A stretch of 14,991 nucleotides of DNA, taken from the NCBI GenBank assembly GCA_011051825.1, contig DRKH01000233.1:1-14991 (forward strand), in the 5' to 3' direction. The notes under the pieces are model-generated. The model saw only the letters and a list, made by a program, of their open reading frames with translations, did not search any database and was not told the origin of the DNA. Shown here one piece after another: positions 1 to 6,853 of this stretch (the first letter of the stretch is position 1; each line of letters starts with the position of its first letter). The position numbers and the translations under genes are program-made. This stretch comes from Desulfobulbus sp. (GTDB lineage: Bacteria > Desulfobacterota > Desulfobulbia > Desulfobulbales > Desulfobulbaceae).

Positions 1-142
1 TAACTGTTCAGGAGTGCTCCATATCTGTGCAGTCAGGCCTGTGAACTATAGTGATTCCTATGTGAATCAGGCCTGACCGTGCAGAGAGGTAGATAAGCGC
101 AGACTTCGAGCGTAGACTCCGTGGGGTGCTCCTGAACAGTTA
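1..142. repeat. MITE-like palindromic repeat, copy 1 (full length)
   Basis: This is a 142-bp imperfect palindrome. The outer 14-bp arms (TAACTGTTCAGGAG at 1-14 and its exact reverse complement at 129-142) are terminal inverted repeats. A second stem lies inside, formed by the CAGGCCTG-containing arms at about 25-41 and 67-83. There is no ORF inside. The reverse complement of 60-142 matches 4358-4440 at 79 of 83 positions without gaps, and a diverged relative lies at 12695-12825. The window begins exactly at the arm, so one or two bases (G of GTAAC) may be cut off. Terminal inverted repeats, small size and dispersed copies fit a non-autonomous mobile element; the mobilising enzyme is unknown. 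Confidence 0.8.
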
Positions 143-158
143 CTGTTGAAGAAGCCGC

Positions 159-183
159 AGCCCGGGATAACGCCGGGTTCTTT
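159..183 (+). terminator. Possible weak terminator or leader hairpin upstream of the response regulator
   Basis: A 7-bp stem (AGCCCGG at 159-165, CCGGGTT at 173-179, including one G-T pair) with a 7-base loop is followed by CTTTATA rather than a clean T-run. It could end a transcript from the left or sit in the leader of the response regulator gene. Confidence 0.35.
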
Positions 184-239
184 ATAGATAATTATTCTCG
201 TGCGCGAGCCGTTTTTAAGAGCAGTGTTACGTTCCAGCC

Positions 240-1634
240 ATGCAGCAGAAGAAAGACAGAGTTAAAATACTGGTCGTTGATGACGAGCAGGTCCACCGGT
301 ATATGTTGACCACCCTTTTTTCCGAATGGGGGTGGGACGCAGTTGAGGCCGATGATGGAATCAGCGCGGTACAGGCGGTTGAAGAGTCGCCCTTTGATGC
401 CATTTTAATGGATGTCCGGATGACCGAAATGGACGGTATGGAGGCCTTGAGCCGGATTCATGCCGTCAATCCGGCCATTCCGGTGGTGATTATGACCGCC
501 TACTCTTCGGTTGATTCGGCTGTCGCGGCCATCAAGAAGGGGGCCCATGACTATCTGACCAAACCGCTGGATTTCGATCGCCTGCGTGAAACTCTGGAAG
601 TGGCGATGGGGCACCGGTTGCAGAAAGAGGCCCCTACTATATCCGGAAAACCCTTTGGCGAGGATGATCGGATTATCGGTTCTTCCGAGTCCATGCGGGC
701 GCTCTGGGATATGATTCTTCATGTTGCCCCGACCGAGGCAACCGTATTGATCACCGGGGAGTCCGGAACCGGCAAAGAGCTGGTTGCCTCCGGTCTCCAC
801 CATAAAAGCCATCGCGCCCTGGGGCCGTTTATCAAAGTCAACTGCGCGGCCCTGGCAGAGAGTTTACTGGAGTCCGAACTGTTCGGTCATGAAAAGGGGG
901 CCTTTACCGGGGCGGACGGAAGACGTGAAGGCCGGTTTGTTCAGGCCGAAGGGGGCACCCTGTTTCTTGATGAAATAGGGGAGACTACTCCGGCCATGCA
1001 GGCAAAACTGCTTAGGGTGCTCCAGGAGCATGAGCTGCAGCGGGTGGGCGGTCAGGAAACGATTTCAGTCGATGTCCGTATCCTTGCCGCCACCAACCGG
1101 GATCTTGAACAGGAGGTGGCCCGGGGCAATTTCAGGGAAGATCTTTTTTACCGTTTGAATGTCGTTGTCCTGGATGTGCCTGCCCTGCGTGACAGACAGG
1201 GAGACATTCCCCTGTTATCCGAATATTTTTTCTACTCGTTTGCTGAGAAGAATAACCGTCAGGTTGCCGGTATTACACCGGAATGTATGGATGTGCTCAA
1301 CCGTTACCCATGGCCGGGCAATGTCCGGGAGCTGGAGAACTCCATCGAGCGGGGGGTTATTCTGATGCGGGGAGAATACCTTGATATAGAGGGGCTGCCC
1401 ACAACGATTCAGCGTTGGGCCGACAATCATGTGCTGGAAGATGTACCGGAACCCTCTACCCTGAAAGAGGCGGAAAAGGCCTTGATCTTAAAGACGCTGG
1501 AAGAGACCGGCGGCAATCGCAGCGAAGCGGCAAGGCGGTTGCAGATCACCCGTAAAACCCTGCTCAACAAGTTGAAGAATTATGAAAAACAGGGGGCGGA
1601 AGTCCCCGGTTCCGGTGGAGTAAAGAACAATTGA
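240..1634 (+). CDS. Sigma54-dependent two-component response regulator (NtrC family)
   Basis: The 464-aa protein has the full NtrC-type layout. The receiver domain (about 8-122) has the acidic pair D14/D15, phospho-acceptor D58 in LMDVRM, T87 and K108. The central AAA+ sigma54-activation domain (about 145-385) shows Walker A GESGTGKE at 173-180, the sigma54-contacting GAFTGA loop at 220-225 and Walker B LFLDEIGE at 241-248. A Fis-type helix-turn-helix (about 420-448, NRSEAARRLQITRKTLLNK) should bind DNA. By family knowledge, phosphorylation by a sensor kinase drives ATP-dependent open-complex formation at sigma54 promoters; no kinase is in this window. ATG 240 is the first start after an in-frame stop at 216 and directly precedes the receiver fold, but there is no clear Shine-Dalgarno site. 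The stop overlaps the start of the next gene by 4 bp, so the two are co-translated and probably act together. The specific ortholog (ZraR/AtoC-like) cannot be told from sequence. Confidence 0.95.
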   Translation: MQQKKDRVKILVVDDEQVHRYMLTTLFSEWGWDAVEADDGISAVQAVEESPFDAILMDVRMTEMDGMEALSRIHAVNPAIPVVIMTAYSSVDSAVAAIKKGAHDYLTKPLDFDRLRETLEVAMGHRLQKEAPTISGKPFGEDDRIIGSSESMRALWDMILHVAPTEATVLITGESGTGKELVASGLHHKSHRALGPFIKVNCAALAESLLESELFGHEKGAFTGADGRREGRFVQAEGGTLFLDEIGETTPAMQAKLLRVLQEHELQRVGGQETISVDVRILAATNRDLEQEVARGNFREDLFYRLNVVVLDVPALRDRQGDIPLLSEYFFYSFAEKNNRQVAGITPECMDVLNRYPWPGNVRELENSIERGVILMRGEYLDIEGLPTTIQRWADNHVLEDVPEPSTLKEAEKALILKTLEETGGNRSEAARRLQITRKTLLNKLKNYEKQGAEVPGSGGVKNN

Positions 1635-4303
1635 CCATGCCGACAGACTGCACCCGATATCAGACCTTGCTTGCCGCTTCGCTTGCGGTTCATCGCCTGC
1701 TCCTGAGCCAGCAGGATCTGCCGACCCTTCTCCAGGGGATCTGCGATCACCTGGTCGATAAAGAGTTGTATCGTACAGCCTGGATGGTTCTGCTGGAGAG
1801 TGAGGTCGGTGGTGTTATAACGGCGGAAGCCGGTCTGGGAAAACGTTTTAATCTCATCATGGATCAGCTCCGTAATTCGAAGCTGCCGGAGTGCGGAAAA
1901 AGGTGCCTGGAACAGCAGGATGGTGCGGCCGTATCCTGTCATAGCTGCAGCTGCGGGGTCTGCAGTCGTGATGCTGACGGAAGGTGTGGGGCCGTTGCCG
2001 TTGCCATTCGCTGCCGGGCTGAGCTTTTAGGCTTTCTGGTTGTCGAACTGCCATCGTTCTGTGAAGTCGACCGGGCGGAACAGCAGTTGCTTGAGGAAAT
2101 GGCGGATTCCATTTCCCAGACCCTGCGGCGCCTGTTCGTCCTTGAAGAGTCAAGGCAGCGGGAGCATGAACTGAAAAGGGTGGAAGAGCGGTTTGAGTTG
2201 GCCCTGTATGCCTCCCAGGCCGGGTTGTGGGACTGGAATATCAAGACCGGCGAGATGTATACCAGTCACGATCGTAAGGATTTTCTCGATTACCGGGAAG
2301 AAAACGGCGGCCAGGGAATCTCCACCCTGCAGCGGAGCATTCATCCCGACGATAAGAAACAGGTTCTCCAGGTGCTTAATGACCATCTTGCCGGCAAAAC
2401 CGACGAGTATCGGATTGAATACCGGATCCGGGACCGGGAGGGCGAGTGGCAATGGTTTCTTGACCGCGGCAGGGTGGTGGAACGGGACGACAAGAATATG
2501 CCGGTCCGGATGACCGGTACCCATCAGAATATCACCCGGCAGAAAAAACAGGATGAGGCCCTGGCTGCAGTTCAGCAGCAGCTCCATGAGGCGGTCGATT
2601 ACGAGCGCAGCTTTCTGCAGACGGTGATCGACGGAGCCGCTGATCCGGTGATGGCCATTGATACCCGCTATAATGTGCTGCTGATGAACAAGGTCGCCAC
2701 CGAACTGCTTCATGTGGACCCGGAGATCGTCCGCCGGGGCGGCCAGAAATGCTACCAGCTTTTTGCGGGCCGGGATCGTCCCTGCAGCGATGAGCAGTAT
2801 CCCTGTCCCGTGCAACAGGTTCAGGAAAAGGGCCGGCCGGTTACCCTGGTCCATAACAGGTATCACGGTAACGGTATCAACAACACCTTTGAGATAGAGG
2901 CTTCTCCTCTTCGCGACACGGAAGGTGAAATTTACGGGACTATAGAAGTTGCCCGGGATATCACGGATCGACTGCGGATAGAACAGGAGCTGCGTGAGAG
3001 CAGGTCGCGACTTTACCGGCTGGCCCACCATGATTCCCTGACCGGTCTGCCCAACCGCCTGCTCTTTAAAGATCGTCTTGAACAGGCCATTTTCAAGGCC
3101 CGCCGGAAGGGAACCCGGGTGGCCATTCTTTTTCTGGATCTGGACCGATTTAAAAATATCAACGATACCCTTGGTCATGATGTGGGTGACGGGCTGTTGA
3201 TTGAGGTGGCCCGCAGGTTTCAGGCCCAGTGTCGGCAGTCGGATACCGTTGCCCGTATCGGTGGCGATGAGTTTGTTTTCATCCTTGACGACATCGGCAA
3301 CCACGGCAATGCCGAGGTGGTCGCCGGCAAAATCATGGCAGCCATAGCCAAGCCCATTCAGGTCAACGGCCACGATCTGCATATCTCCACCAGTATCGGT
3401 ATTGCCGTTTATCCCGATGATTCGGACAACCTTGACGGCGTTATCAAATGCGCGGATACTGCCCTGTATCAGGCCAAGGATGACGGACGAAACAGTTACC
3501 GGCTGTACAGCTCGGAGATGGGGCGGCGGCGCCATTCTCTGCACCTGCAGGAACGGCAGATGAACGAGGCCCTGCGTAAGGAGCAGTTTTTTCTTGAATA
3601 CCAGTGCCAGCTGGAGCTGAAGTCCAGGAAGCTCGTCGGTCTTGAGGCCCTGATCCGCTGGCGACACCCGGAACAGGGGGTGCTGTACCCGCAGGATTTT
3701 CTCTTTCAGGCCGAAGAGAGCGGGCTGATTGTAGAGATCGGCTCCTGGGTTCTGCAGGAGGTCTGCCGTCAGATAGCCGCCTGGAAACAGGAAGGCCTTA
3801 CGCCTGTACCGGTTGCGGTCAATATTTCTCCGCGCCAGCTCAGAGATGCCAAGTTCCAGGGCATGGTTGCTGAAATACTGGCCCGGTACGGCTTGTCTGC
3901 GGATCTGCTTGAACTTGAACTGGATGAAGCCGCGATGATGGAGGGCCGCCATACGGGCGGGCTGCATGGACTTGAAGAAGTCAGTCGTCTTGGGGTTCGA
4001 CTGGCGGTTGAGGATTTCGGCTGTGGTCGTTTTTCCCTCGGTGACCTGCAGCGTCTGCCCCTGAGTCGACTTAAAATCGACAGCTCATTCATGGGCCGGT
4101 TGTCGGAACCCAATATCGCCGTGATCGTTGATGCAATTATTGTCCTTGCCCATAACCTGGGAATTACCGTATTGGCCGAAGGGGTTGAGCGGGAAGAACA
4201 ACTCCGCTTTCTGCTGGAGCATGACTGCGATCAGGTCCAGGGATATTATCTGGCCAGGCCTGCCGGCAGTGACGTGGTCGTCGGCTTACTTGCCGGAAAA
4301 TGA
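1631..4303 (+). CDS. Sensor diguanylate cyclase/phosphodiesterase (GAF-like, PAS, PAS, GGDEF, EAL)
   Basis: The 890-aa protein has no evident membrane segment, so it is probably cytoplasmic. In order it holds a GAF-like region (about 10-172) with a Cys cluster, PAS 1 (about 187-303), PAS 2 (about 325-448, with Cys 374, 385 and 392), GGDEF (about 463-625) and EAL (about 640-885). The cyclase motif GGDEF is intact at 544-548, with an RxxD product-inhibition site (R535-D538) exactly five residues before it. In the EAL domain E672, N731, E763, K815, E850 and Q870 are kept, but the loop-6 DDFGTG motif reads EDFGCG (794-799), replacing the first metal-binding Asp by Glu. It should therefore make c-di-GMP; its hydrolysis activity is uncertain. 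The start is TTG at 1631, inside the stop of the response regulator, with GGAG at 1617-1620. ATG 1637 is an alternative start two codons in. The overlap implies an operon in which the regulator and the c-di-GMP enzyme respond to linked signals. Confidence 0.93.
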   Translation: MTMPTDCTRYQTLLAASLAVHRLLLSQQDLPTLLQGICDHLVDKELYRTAWMVLLESEVGGVITAEAGLGKRFNLIMDQLRNSKLPECGKRCLEQQDGAAVSCHSCSCGVCSRDADGRCGAVAVAIRCRAELLGFLVVELPSFCEVDRAEQQLLEEMADSISQTLRRLFVLEESRQREHELKRVEERFELALYASQAGLWDWNIKTGEMYTSHDRKDFLDYREENGGQGISTLQRSIHPDDKKQVLQVLNDHLAGKTDEYRIEYRIRDREGEWQWFLDRGRVVERDDKNMPVRMTGTHQNITRQKKQDEALAAVQQQLHEAVDYERSFLQTVIDGAADPVMAIDTRYNVLLMNKVATELLHVDPEIVRRGGQKCYQLFAGRDRPCSDEQYPCPVQQVQEKGRPVTLVHNRYHGNGINNTFEIEASPLRDTEGEIYGTIEVARDITDRLRIEQELRESRSRLYRLAHHDSLTGLPNRLLFKDRLEQAIFKARRKGTRVAILFLDLDRFKNINDTLGHDVGDGLLIEVARRFQAQCRQSDTVARIGGDEFVFILDDIGNHGNAEVVAGKIMAAIAKPIQVNGHDLHISTSIGIAVYPDDSDNLDGVIKCADTALYQAKDDGRNSYRLYSSEMGRRRHSLHLQERQMNEALRKEQFFLEYQCQLELKSRKLVGLEALIRWRHPEQGVLYPQDFLFQAEESGLIVEIGSWVLQEVCRQIAAWKQEGLTPVPVAVNISPRQLRDAKFQGMVAEILARYGLSADLLELELDEAAMMEGRHTGGLHGLEEVSRLGVRLAVEDFGCGRFSLGDLQRLPLSRLKIDSSFMGRLSEPNIAVIVDAIIVLAHNLGITVLAEGVEREEQLRFLLEHDCDQVQGYYLARPAGSDVVVGLLAGK

Positions 4304-4352
4304 GGGAGCCGGAGTTGACGGTGTTCGATCCCTGTGGTATGAGAGCAGTTTC

Positions 4353-4468
4353 CGGTGTAACCGTTCAGGAGCACCCCACGGAGTCTGCGCTCGAAGTCTG
4401 CGCTTATCTACCTCTCTGCACGATCAGGCCGGATTCACATGGAAATAACTGTTACTTTCCGGTTTTTT
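4353..4468 (+). terminator. Possible terminator built from repeat copy 2
   Basis: The ends of repeat copy 2 can pair (CCGG and GTAAC near 4353-4361 with GTTAC and CCGG near 4451-4462). The right arm is followed directly by a run of seven T (about 4461-4467). A hairpin plus T-run after the 4303 stop is the expected place for a terminator. The stem is long-range and imperfect, so efficiency is uncertain. Confidence 0.35.
4357..4455. repeat. MITE-like palindromic repeat, copy 2 (internally deleted, inverted relative to copy 1)
   Basis: Bases 4358-4440 match the reverse complement of 60-142 at 79 of 83 positions. The sequence then jumps to AACTGTTAC, which resembles the opposite terminus (AACAGTTAC), so about 45-50 bp of the second half is missing. 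It begins about 54 bp after the stop of the GGDEF-EAL gene and fills most of the gap to the aminotransferase gene. Confidence 0.8.
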
Positions 4469-4521
4469 TATGGACAGCCGGGTCTAATGTAAAAGCAAGT
4501 GGTTAAGCGGAGAAGAGAACA

Positions 4522-5829
4522 ATGCGGACGGATATCCTCCATATAGGTGCGGGTGAGCTGACCTATGAAATTCGGAACATCGTTAATGTCGGCAACAAGC
4601 TGCAGAAACTCGGGGTCCAGGTCAACTGGGAAAATATCGGTGATCCTGTTGCCAAGGGCGAAGAGATACCCCCCTGGATGAAGGATATCGTTGCCGATGC
4701 GGTTCAGGAGAGTGCGACCTACGGCTACAGCCCGACTAAGGGGGTGCTGGCAACCCGTGAGTTTATCGCCAAAGAAACCAACGCCATGGGCGGGGTTCAG
4801 ATTGATGCCGAAGATATTATCTTTTTCAACGGTCTTGGCGATGCCATTTCCAAGGTCTTCGGTTTTCTCAAGCGCACCGCCCGGGTCATTGTGCCGACTC
4901 CGAGCTATACCACCCACTCCTCGGCCGAAGCCGCCCATGCCGGTGATCAGCCGATCACCTATATCCTCAATCCCAATCACCTCTGGTACCCGGATCTGGA
5001 GGATATTGAAAATCATATCAAATACAACCCGGCCGTGGCCGGCATTCTGGTGATCAATCCGGATAACCCGACCGGTGCCGTCTATCCGGCCGAGATTATG
5101 CGGGCCATAGTCGAAATCTGTGAGAAAAATGATATCTTTATCATCTGTGATGAGGTCTATCAGAATATCACCTATAACGGGACGAAGTCGGCGCCGCTCT
5201 GTACGGTAATCGGGGACAAGGTCCCGGCGCTCTGTATGCGCGGAACCTCCAAGGAAATGCCCTGGCCGGGTGGGCGCTGCGGCTGGATAGAGGTCTACAA
5301 CGGCCATCGTGATCCCATGTTCGAGACCTATGTCAACTCGATCCTGAACGCCAAGATGCTTGAGGTCTGCTCCACAACCCTGCCTCAGGTCGTGTTGCCC
5401 AGGATTAAAAGCCATCCCCGCTACCAGGACTATCTTGATGAACGGATCAAACGATATGAGCGCTACTCCAACCTGGCCTACGATATTTTAAAAGAGAGCA
5501 AGGGGCTGATCGTCAATCGGACCAATGGCGCCTTTTACATGAGCGCTGCCTTTGAGGATGGTCTGCTCAACCATAAGCAGACCCTGCCCATCGCCAATGG
5601 AGAGGTTGCAAAAACTGTTGAAGCGCTGGTCTCCGGTCCTGCCGTGTCGCTGGATAAACGCTTTGTCTATTACCTGCTGGCCTCTACCGGAATCTGCGTG
5701 GTGCCGTTGTCTTCTTTTGCCACCAATCTGCAGGGATTCCGTATTACCCTGCTGGAACGCGACGAAAAGGAATTTGTTAAAATATTCAGCAGGATTTCCA
5801 CTGCAATTGATCAATACCTCGCCTCGTAG
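4522..5829 (+). CDS. Class I/II pyridoxal-phosphate aminotransferase, substrate unknown
   Basis: The 435-aa protein is a fold-type I PLP enzyme transferring an amino group between an amino acid and a 2-oxo acid in the cytoplasm. Recognisable positions are YGYSPTKG near 67-74, the cofactor-binding PDNPTG (180-185, N182), D210 and Y213 in IICDEVY (PLP ring and hydroxyl contacts), the Schiff-base lysine K244 in TSKEMPWPGGRCGW with R252 of the PGxR motif, and R407 in GFRITLL, the usual substrate-carboxylate arginine. ATG 4522 is preceded by GGAG at 4509-4512, nine bases away. The N-terminus is some 25 residues longer than the minimal family core, and the active-site lysine segment (KEMPWPGGR) departs from the usual SKxxxxPGxR spacing only slightly. 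The family includes alanine-, aspartate- and aromatic-type enzymes, and the sequence alone does not decide between them. It is probably a single-gene transcript, bounded upstream by repeat copy 2 and downstream by a strong terminator. Confidence 0.9.
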   Translation: MRTDILHIGAGELTYEIRNIVNVGNKLQKLGVQVNWENIGDPVAKGEEIPPWMKDIVADAVQESATYGYSPTKGVLATREFIAKETNAMGGVQIDAEDIIFFNGLGDAISKVFGFLKRTARVIVPTPSYTTHSSAEAAHAGDQPITYILNPNHLWYPDLEDIENHIKYNPAVAGILVINPDNPTGAVYPAEIMRAIVEICEKNDIFIICDEVYQNITYNGTKSAPLCTVIGDKVPALCMRGTSKEMPWPGGRCGWIEVYNGHRDPMFETYVNSILNAKMLEVCSTTLPQVVLPRIKSHPRYQDYLDERIKRYERYSNLAYDILKESKGLIVNRTNGAFYMSAAFEDGLLNHKQTLPIANGEVAKTVEALVSGPAVSLDKRFVYYLLASTGICVVPLSSFATNLQGFRITLLERDEKEFVKIFSRISTAIDQYLAS

Positions 5830-5855
5830 AGCTTCCGGTTTCATTTATCGGTCCT

Positions 5856-5911
5856 GCATACCCGGCAAATGGTTTTTCCGGGTATGCGGGGCGCATTTCC
5901 CCATCTTTTTT
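5856..5911 (+). terminator. Terminator after the aminotransferase gene
   Basis: A perfect 10-bp stem (GCATACCCGG at 5856-5865, CCGGGTATGC at 5878-5887) with a 12-base loop is followed by a small GGGG/CCCC hairpin and then six T at 5906-5911. Confidence 0.75.
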
Positions 5912-5927
5912 CCGTGTTTTTCCTCCC

Positions 5928-5956
5928 TTGACATGGGTTTGGCCCATACTTATTGT
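5928..5956 (+). promoter_or_regulatory. Probable promoter of the grpE(-dnaK) region
   Basis: A perfect -35 TTGACA (5928-5933) is followed after 17 bp by TATTGT (5951-5956), a 4/6 match to the -10 consensus. The overlapping CCCATA at 5943-5948 recalls a heat-shock sigma32 -10 box but is too close to the -35 for the usual spacing, so a sigma70-type reading is preferred. No CIRCE (HrcA) operator was seen. It leaves a leader of about 180 bases before grpE. Confidence 0.5.
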
Positions 5957-6140
5957 TCCGACCAGATTTGTCGGTCTTGCCGGTGTCGAGAATTGTCGTG
6001 CCTGCCGGACAAGTTGTGCCGAGGCCTTCGGCCGGTCGGGTAGAGAGATACAGCGGCAGGAACGATGATGGTATGGAAACCGCTAAAAAGAAAAGGGCCG
6101 TTGGCCCTGTCAGGAATCAGGAATTACAGGGAGCGATCAG

Positions 6141-6728
6141 GTGGGAAAAGAGAATATGGAACAGAATGTAAAAAAAGATGAGGAACTGGAGGTTCCCGAG
6201 GATCTGGGCGTTGTCGACGAAATCTCCGATCCGAAAGCGCAACTGGAAGAGACGCCGGATATAGCCACTCTGCAGAAAGAACTAGCCGAAGCCAATGATC
6301 GCGTGCTGCGTATCGCCGCGGATGCCGAGAATTTTAAAAAGCGGATGGCGCGGGAAAAAGAGAAAATGGTTAAGTATGCCGGAGAAAATATTCTGCGGGA
6401 ACTGCTGCCGACGGTGGATAATCTGAGCCGGGCCCTGGAACAGGGGCGGGCGGAATCCGAAGACACGGAGAAAAAACTCGAATCCATGCTCGAAGGAATT
6501 GAGCTGACCAGCAAGGGGTTGCTGTCTCTGCTGGAAAAATTTGATGTGACGCCCATTGATTCGGTGGGCAAGGAGTTCAATCCCGACGAGATGGATGCCC
6601 TGACCATGGAAAACAGCGATGAGGTACCGGCCAACCATGTACTGCGGGAGTTTGCCAAGGGCTATCGATTCAAGGATCGGGTGCTGCGTCATGCCCAGGT
6701 TGTCGTTTCCAGTGGCAAGAAGAGTTAA
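6141..6728 (+). CDS. grpE: Nucleotide exchange factor GrpE
   Basis: The 195-aa protein releases ADP from DnaK in the protein-folding cycle. An acidic, probably disordered N-terminus (1-38) is followed by the long helix/coiled-coil dimer stalk (about 40-95, with DAENFKKRMAREKEK). A four-helix region comes next, then the C-terminal beta-wing domain with the family signature spanning about 143-190 (GKEFNPDEMDAL, then VLREFAKGYRFKDRVLRHAQVVV). Length is normal for the family. The start taken is GTG 6141, preceded by GGGAG at 6129-6133 at good spacing; ATG 6156 five codons in is the alternative. It lies 125 bp upstream of dnaK on the same strand, its functional partner. No hrcA is found before it, unlike in many related genomes. 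Confidence 0.95.
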   Translation: MGKENMEQNVKKDEELEVPEDLGVVDEISDPKAQLEETPDIATLQKELAEANDRVLRIAADAENFKKRMAREKEKMVKYAGENILRELLPTVDNLSRALEQGRAESEDTEKKLESMLEGIELTSKGLLSLLEKFDVTPIDSVGKEFNPDEMDALTMENSDEVPANHVLREFAKGYRFKDRVLRHAQVVVSSGKKS

Positions 6729-6792
6729 AAGTGTCACCTTGACAAAAAGGCAATCATGCACATTGTACAACTGCAGAAAGAATGGCACTTTT
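6727..6792 (+). promoter_or_regulatory. Possible second promoter and inverted repeat between grpE and dnaK
   Basis: TTGACA at 6739-6744 is followed after 16 bp by CATTGT (6761-6766), echoing the TTGACA/TATTGT pair ahead of grpE. The segment is bracketed by a 10-bp imperfect inverted repeat (AAAAGTGTCA at 6727-6736, TGGCACTTTT near 6783-6792, one mismatch). It may give dnaK extra transcription or be an mRNA stem; the -10 match is weak. Confidence 0.35.
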
Positions 6793-6853
6793 AAACGAAT
6801 TGAACAGCCTGCGGGCTGCTGATTGATACTACAATGATAAAGGAGATATAGTC

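Noticed and set aside
2150..3967. Long open frame (605 codons) on the - strand
   Set aside because: It lies antisense within the GGDEF-EAL gene, whose + strand frame shows complete domains. The antisense product resembles no family and reflects codon bias.
4468..5415. 315-codon open frame on the - strand
   Set aside because: It is fully antisense to the aminotransferase gene, which carries all the PLP motifs.
5920..6140. CIRCE operator or classical sigma32 promoter for grpE
   Set aside because: No TTAGCACTC inverted repeat was found, and the CCCAT element is too close to the -35 for sigma32.
5953..6171. Possible small gene before grpE
   Set aside because: It overlaps the grpE start and the probable promoter, and has low-complexity basic composition without family resemblance.
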